From Candidatus Faecivivens stercoravium (GTDB lineage Bacteria > Bacillota > Clostridia > Oscillospirales > Ruminococcaceae), in contig DVHA01000007.1 in NCBI GenBank assembly GCA_018712425.1, positions 1 through 5,348 on the forward strand: DNA of 5,348 nt. The letters are read 5' to 3'. The notes under the pieces are model-generated. The model did not search any database. It was not told the DNA's origin and saw only the letters and a list, made by a program, of their open reading frames with translations. Below are positions 5,249 to 5,348 of the stretch, piece after piece (the stretch's first letter is position 1; each line of letters opens with the position of its first letter). A program made the translations under genes and the position numbers.

Positions 5249-5348
5249 TTACTTATTGGCGTTGAAGTAACCGGCAAACGCGTCGACCGGCGAAACGCCC
5301 TTGAAGGTGCTCTCGCCCGCGATCTTCTCGACCAGCGTTTCAACGACG
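5249..5348 (-). CDS. C-terminal end of an unidentified protein (5' part beyond window)
   Basis: The last 32 codons of a minus-strand gene end at the TAA at 5249-5251. The peptide is VVETLVEKIAGESTFKGV followed by SPVDAFAGYFNANK. Its reality is supported by codon use like that of the neighbours and by a strong terminator 18 nt past the stop. The tail contains no motif I recognise. A metabolic enzyme or a solute-binding protein would both be possible, and I do not assign a function. Confidence 0.6.
   Translation of the reverse strand, partial: VVETLVEKIAGESTFKGVSPVDAFAGYFNANK

Overview
The window suggests a GC-rich member of the Clostridia (Bacillota), most likely a gut lineage. That placement is an inference from three things: a flavodoxin closest in sequence to the short clostridial type, AGGAGG-like ribosome binding sites, and a gut-type beta-glucuronidase next to an AraC-family regulator. 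Every gene I can support lies on the minus strand, so transcription runs from high to low coordinates. The long plus-strand reading frames are antisense shadows.

Read in the direction of transcription, the window begins at its right edge with the last 32 codons of an unidentified gene (5249-5348). A strong intrinsic terminator follows it (5197-5230). Next comes an AraC-family regulator (3910-5157). After a 118-nt gap with a candidate extended -10 promoter and a short direct repeat lies a GH2 beta-glucuronidase of the UidA/GusA type (2004-3791). It has both catalytic glutamates, the NxK glucuronate-recognition motif and a loop 1 of near E. coli length. The simplest reading is that the AraC protein senses a glucuronide-related or sugar signal and controls the glucuronidase gene.

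Downstream of the glucuronidase is a 464-nt non-coding stretch (1540-2003). It holds a dense cluster of six short hairpins (1774-1931), an intrinsic terminator (1685-1726), and the promoter/operator region of the next gene. The hairpin cluster is the least explained part of the window. It could be a dispersed intergenic repeat, the structured 3' UTR of the glucuronidase mRNA, or a separate small RNA.

A short-chain clostridial flavodoxin follows (1114-1539), with a partial DtxR/IdeR-like box just downstream of its -10 element and its own terminator (1021-1056). Six nucleotides beyond that terminator a near-consensus sigma-A promoter (986-1014) starts a two-gene unit. This unit holds a RimJ/RimL-type GNAT acetyltransferase (343-948) and, 21 nt further on, the N-terminal part of a protein resembling the tyrosine/serine phosphatase family (1-321), cut by the window edge.

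I see no tRNA, rRNA, CRISPR array, transposase or phage gene. The genes belong to known families. The items worth following up are the hairpin cluster, the regulatory layout of the glucuronidase, and the possible iron control of the flavodoxin.
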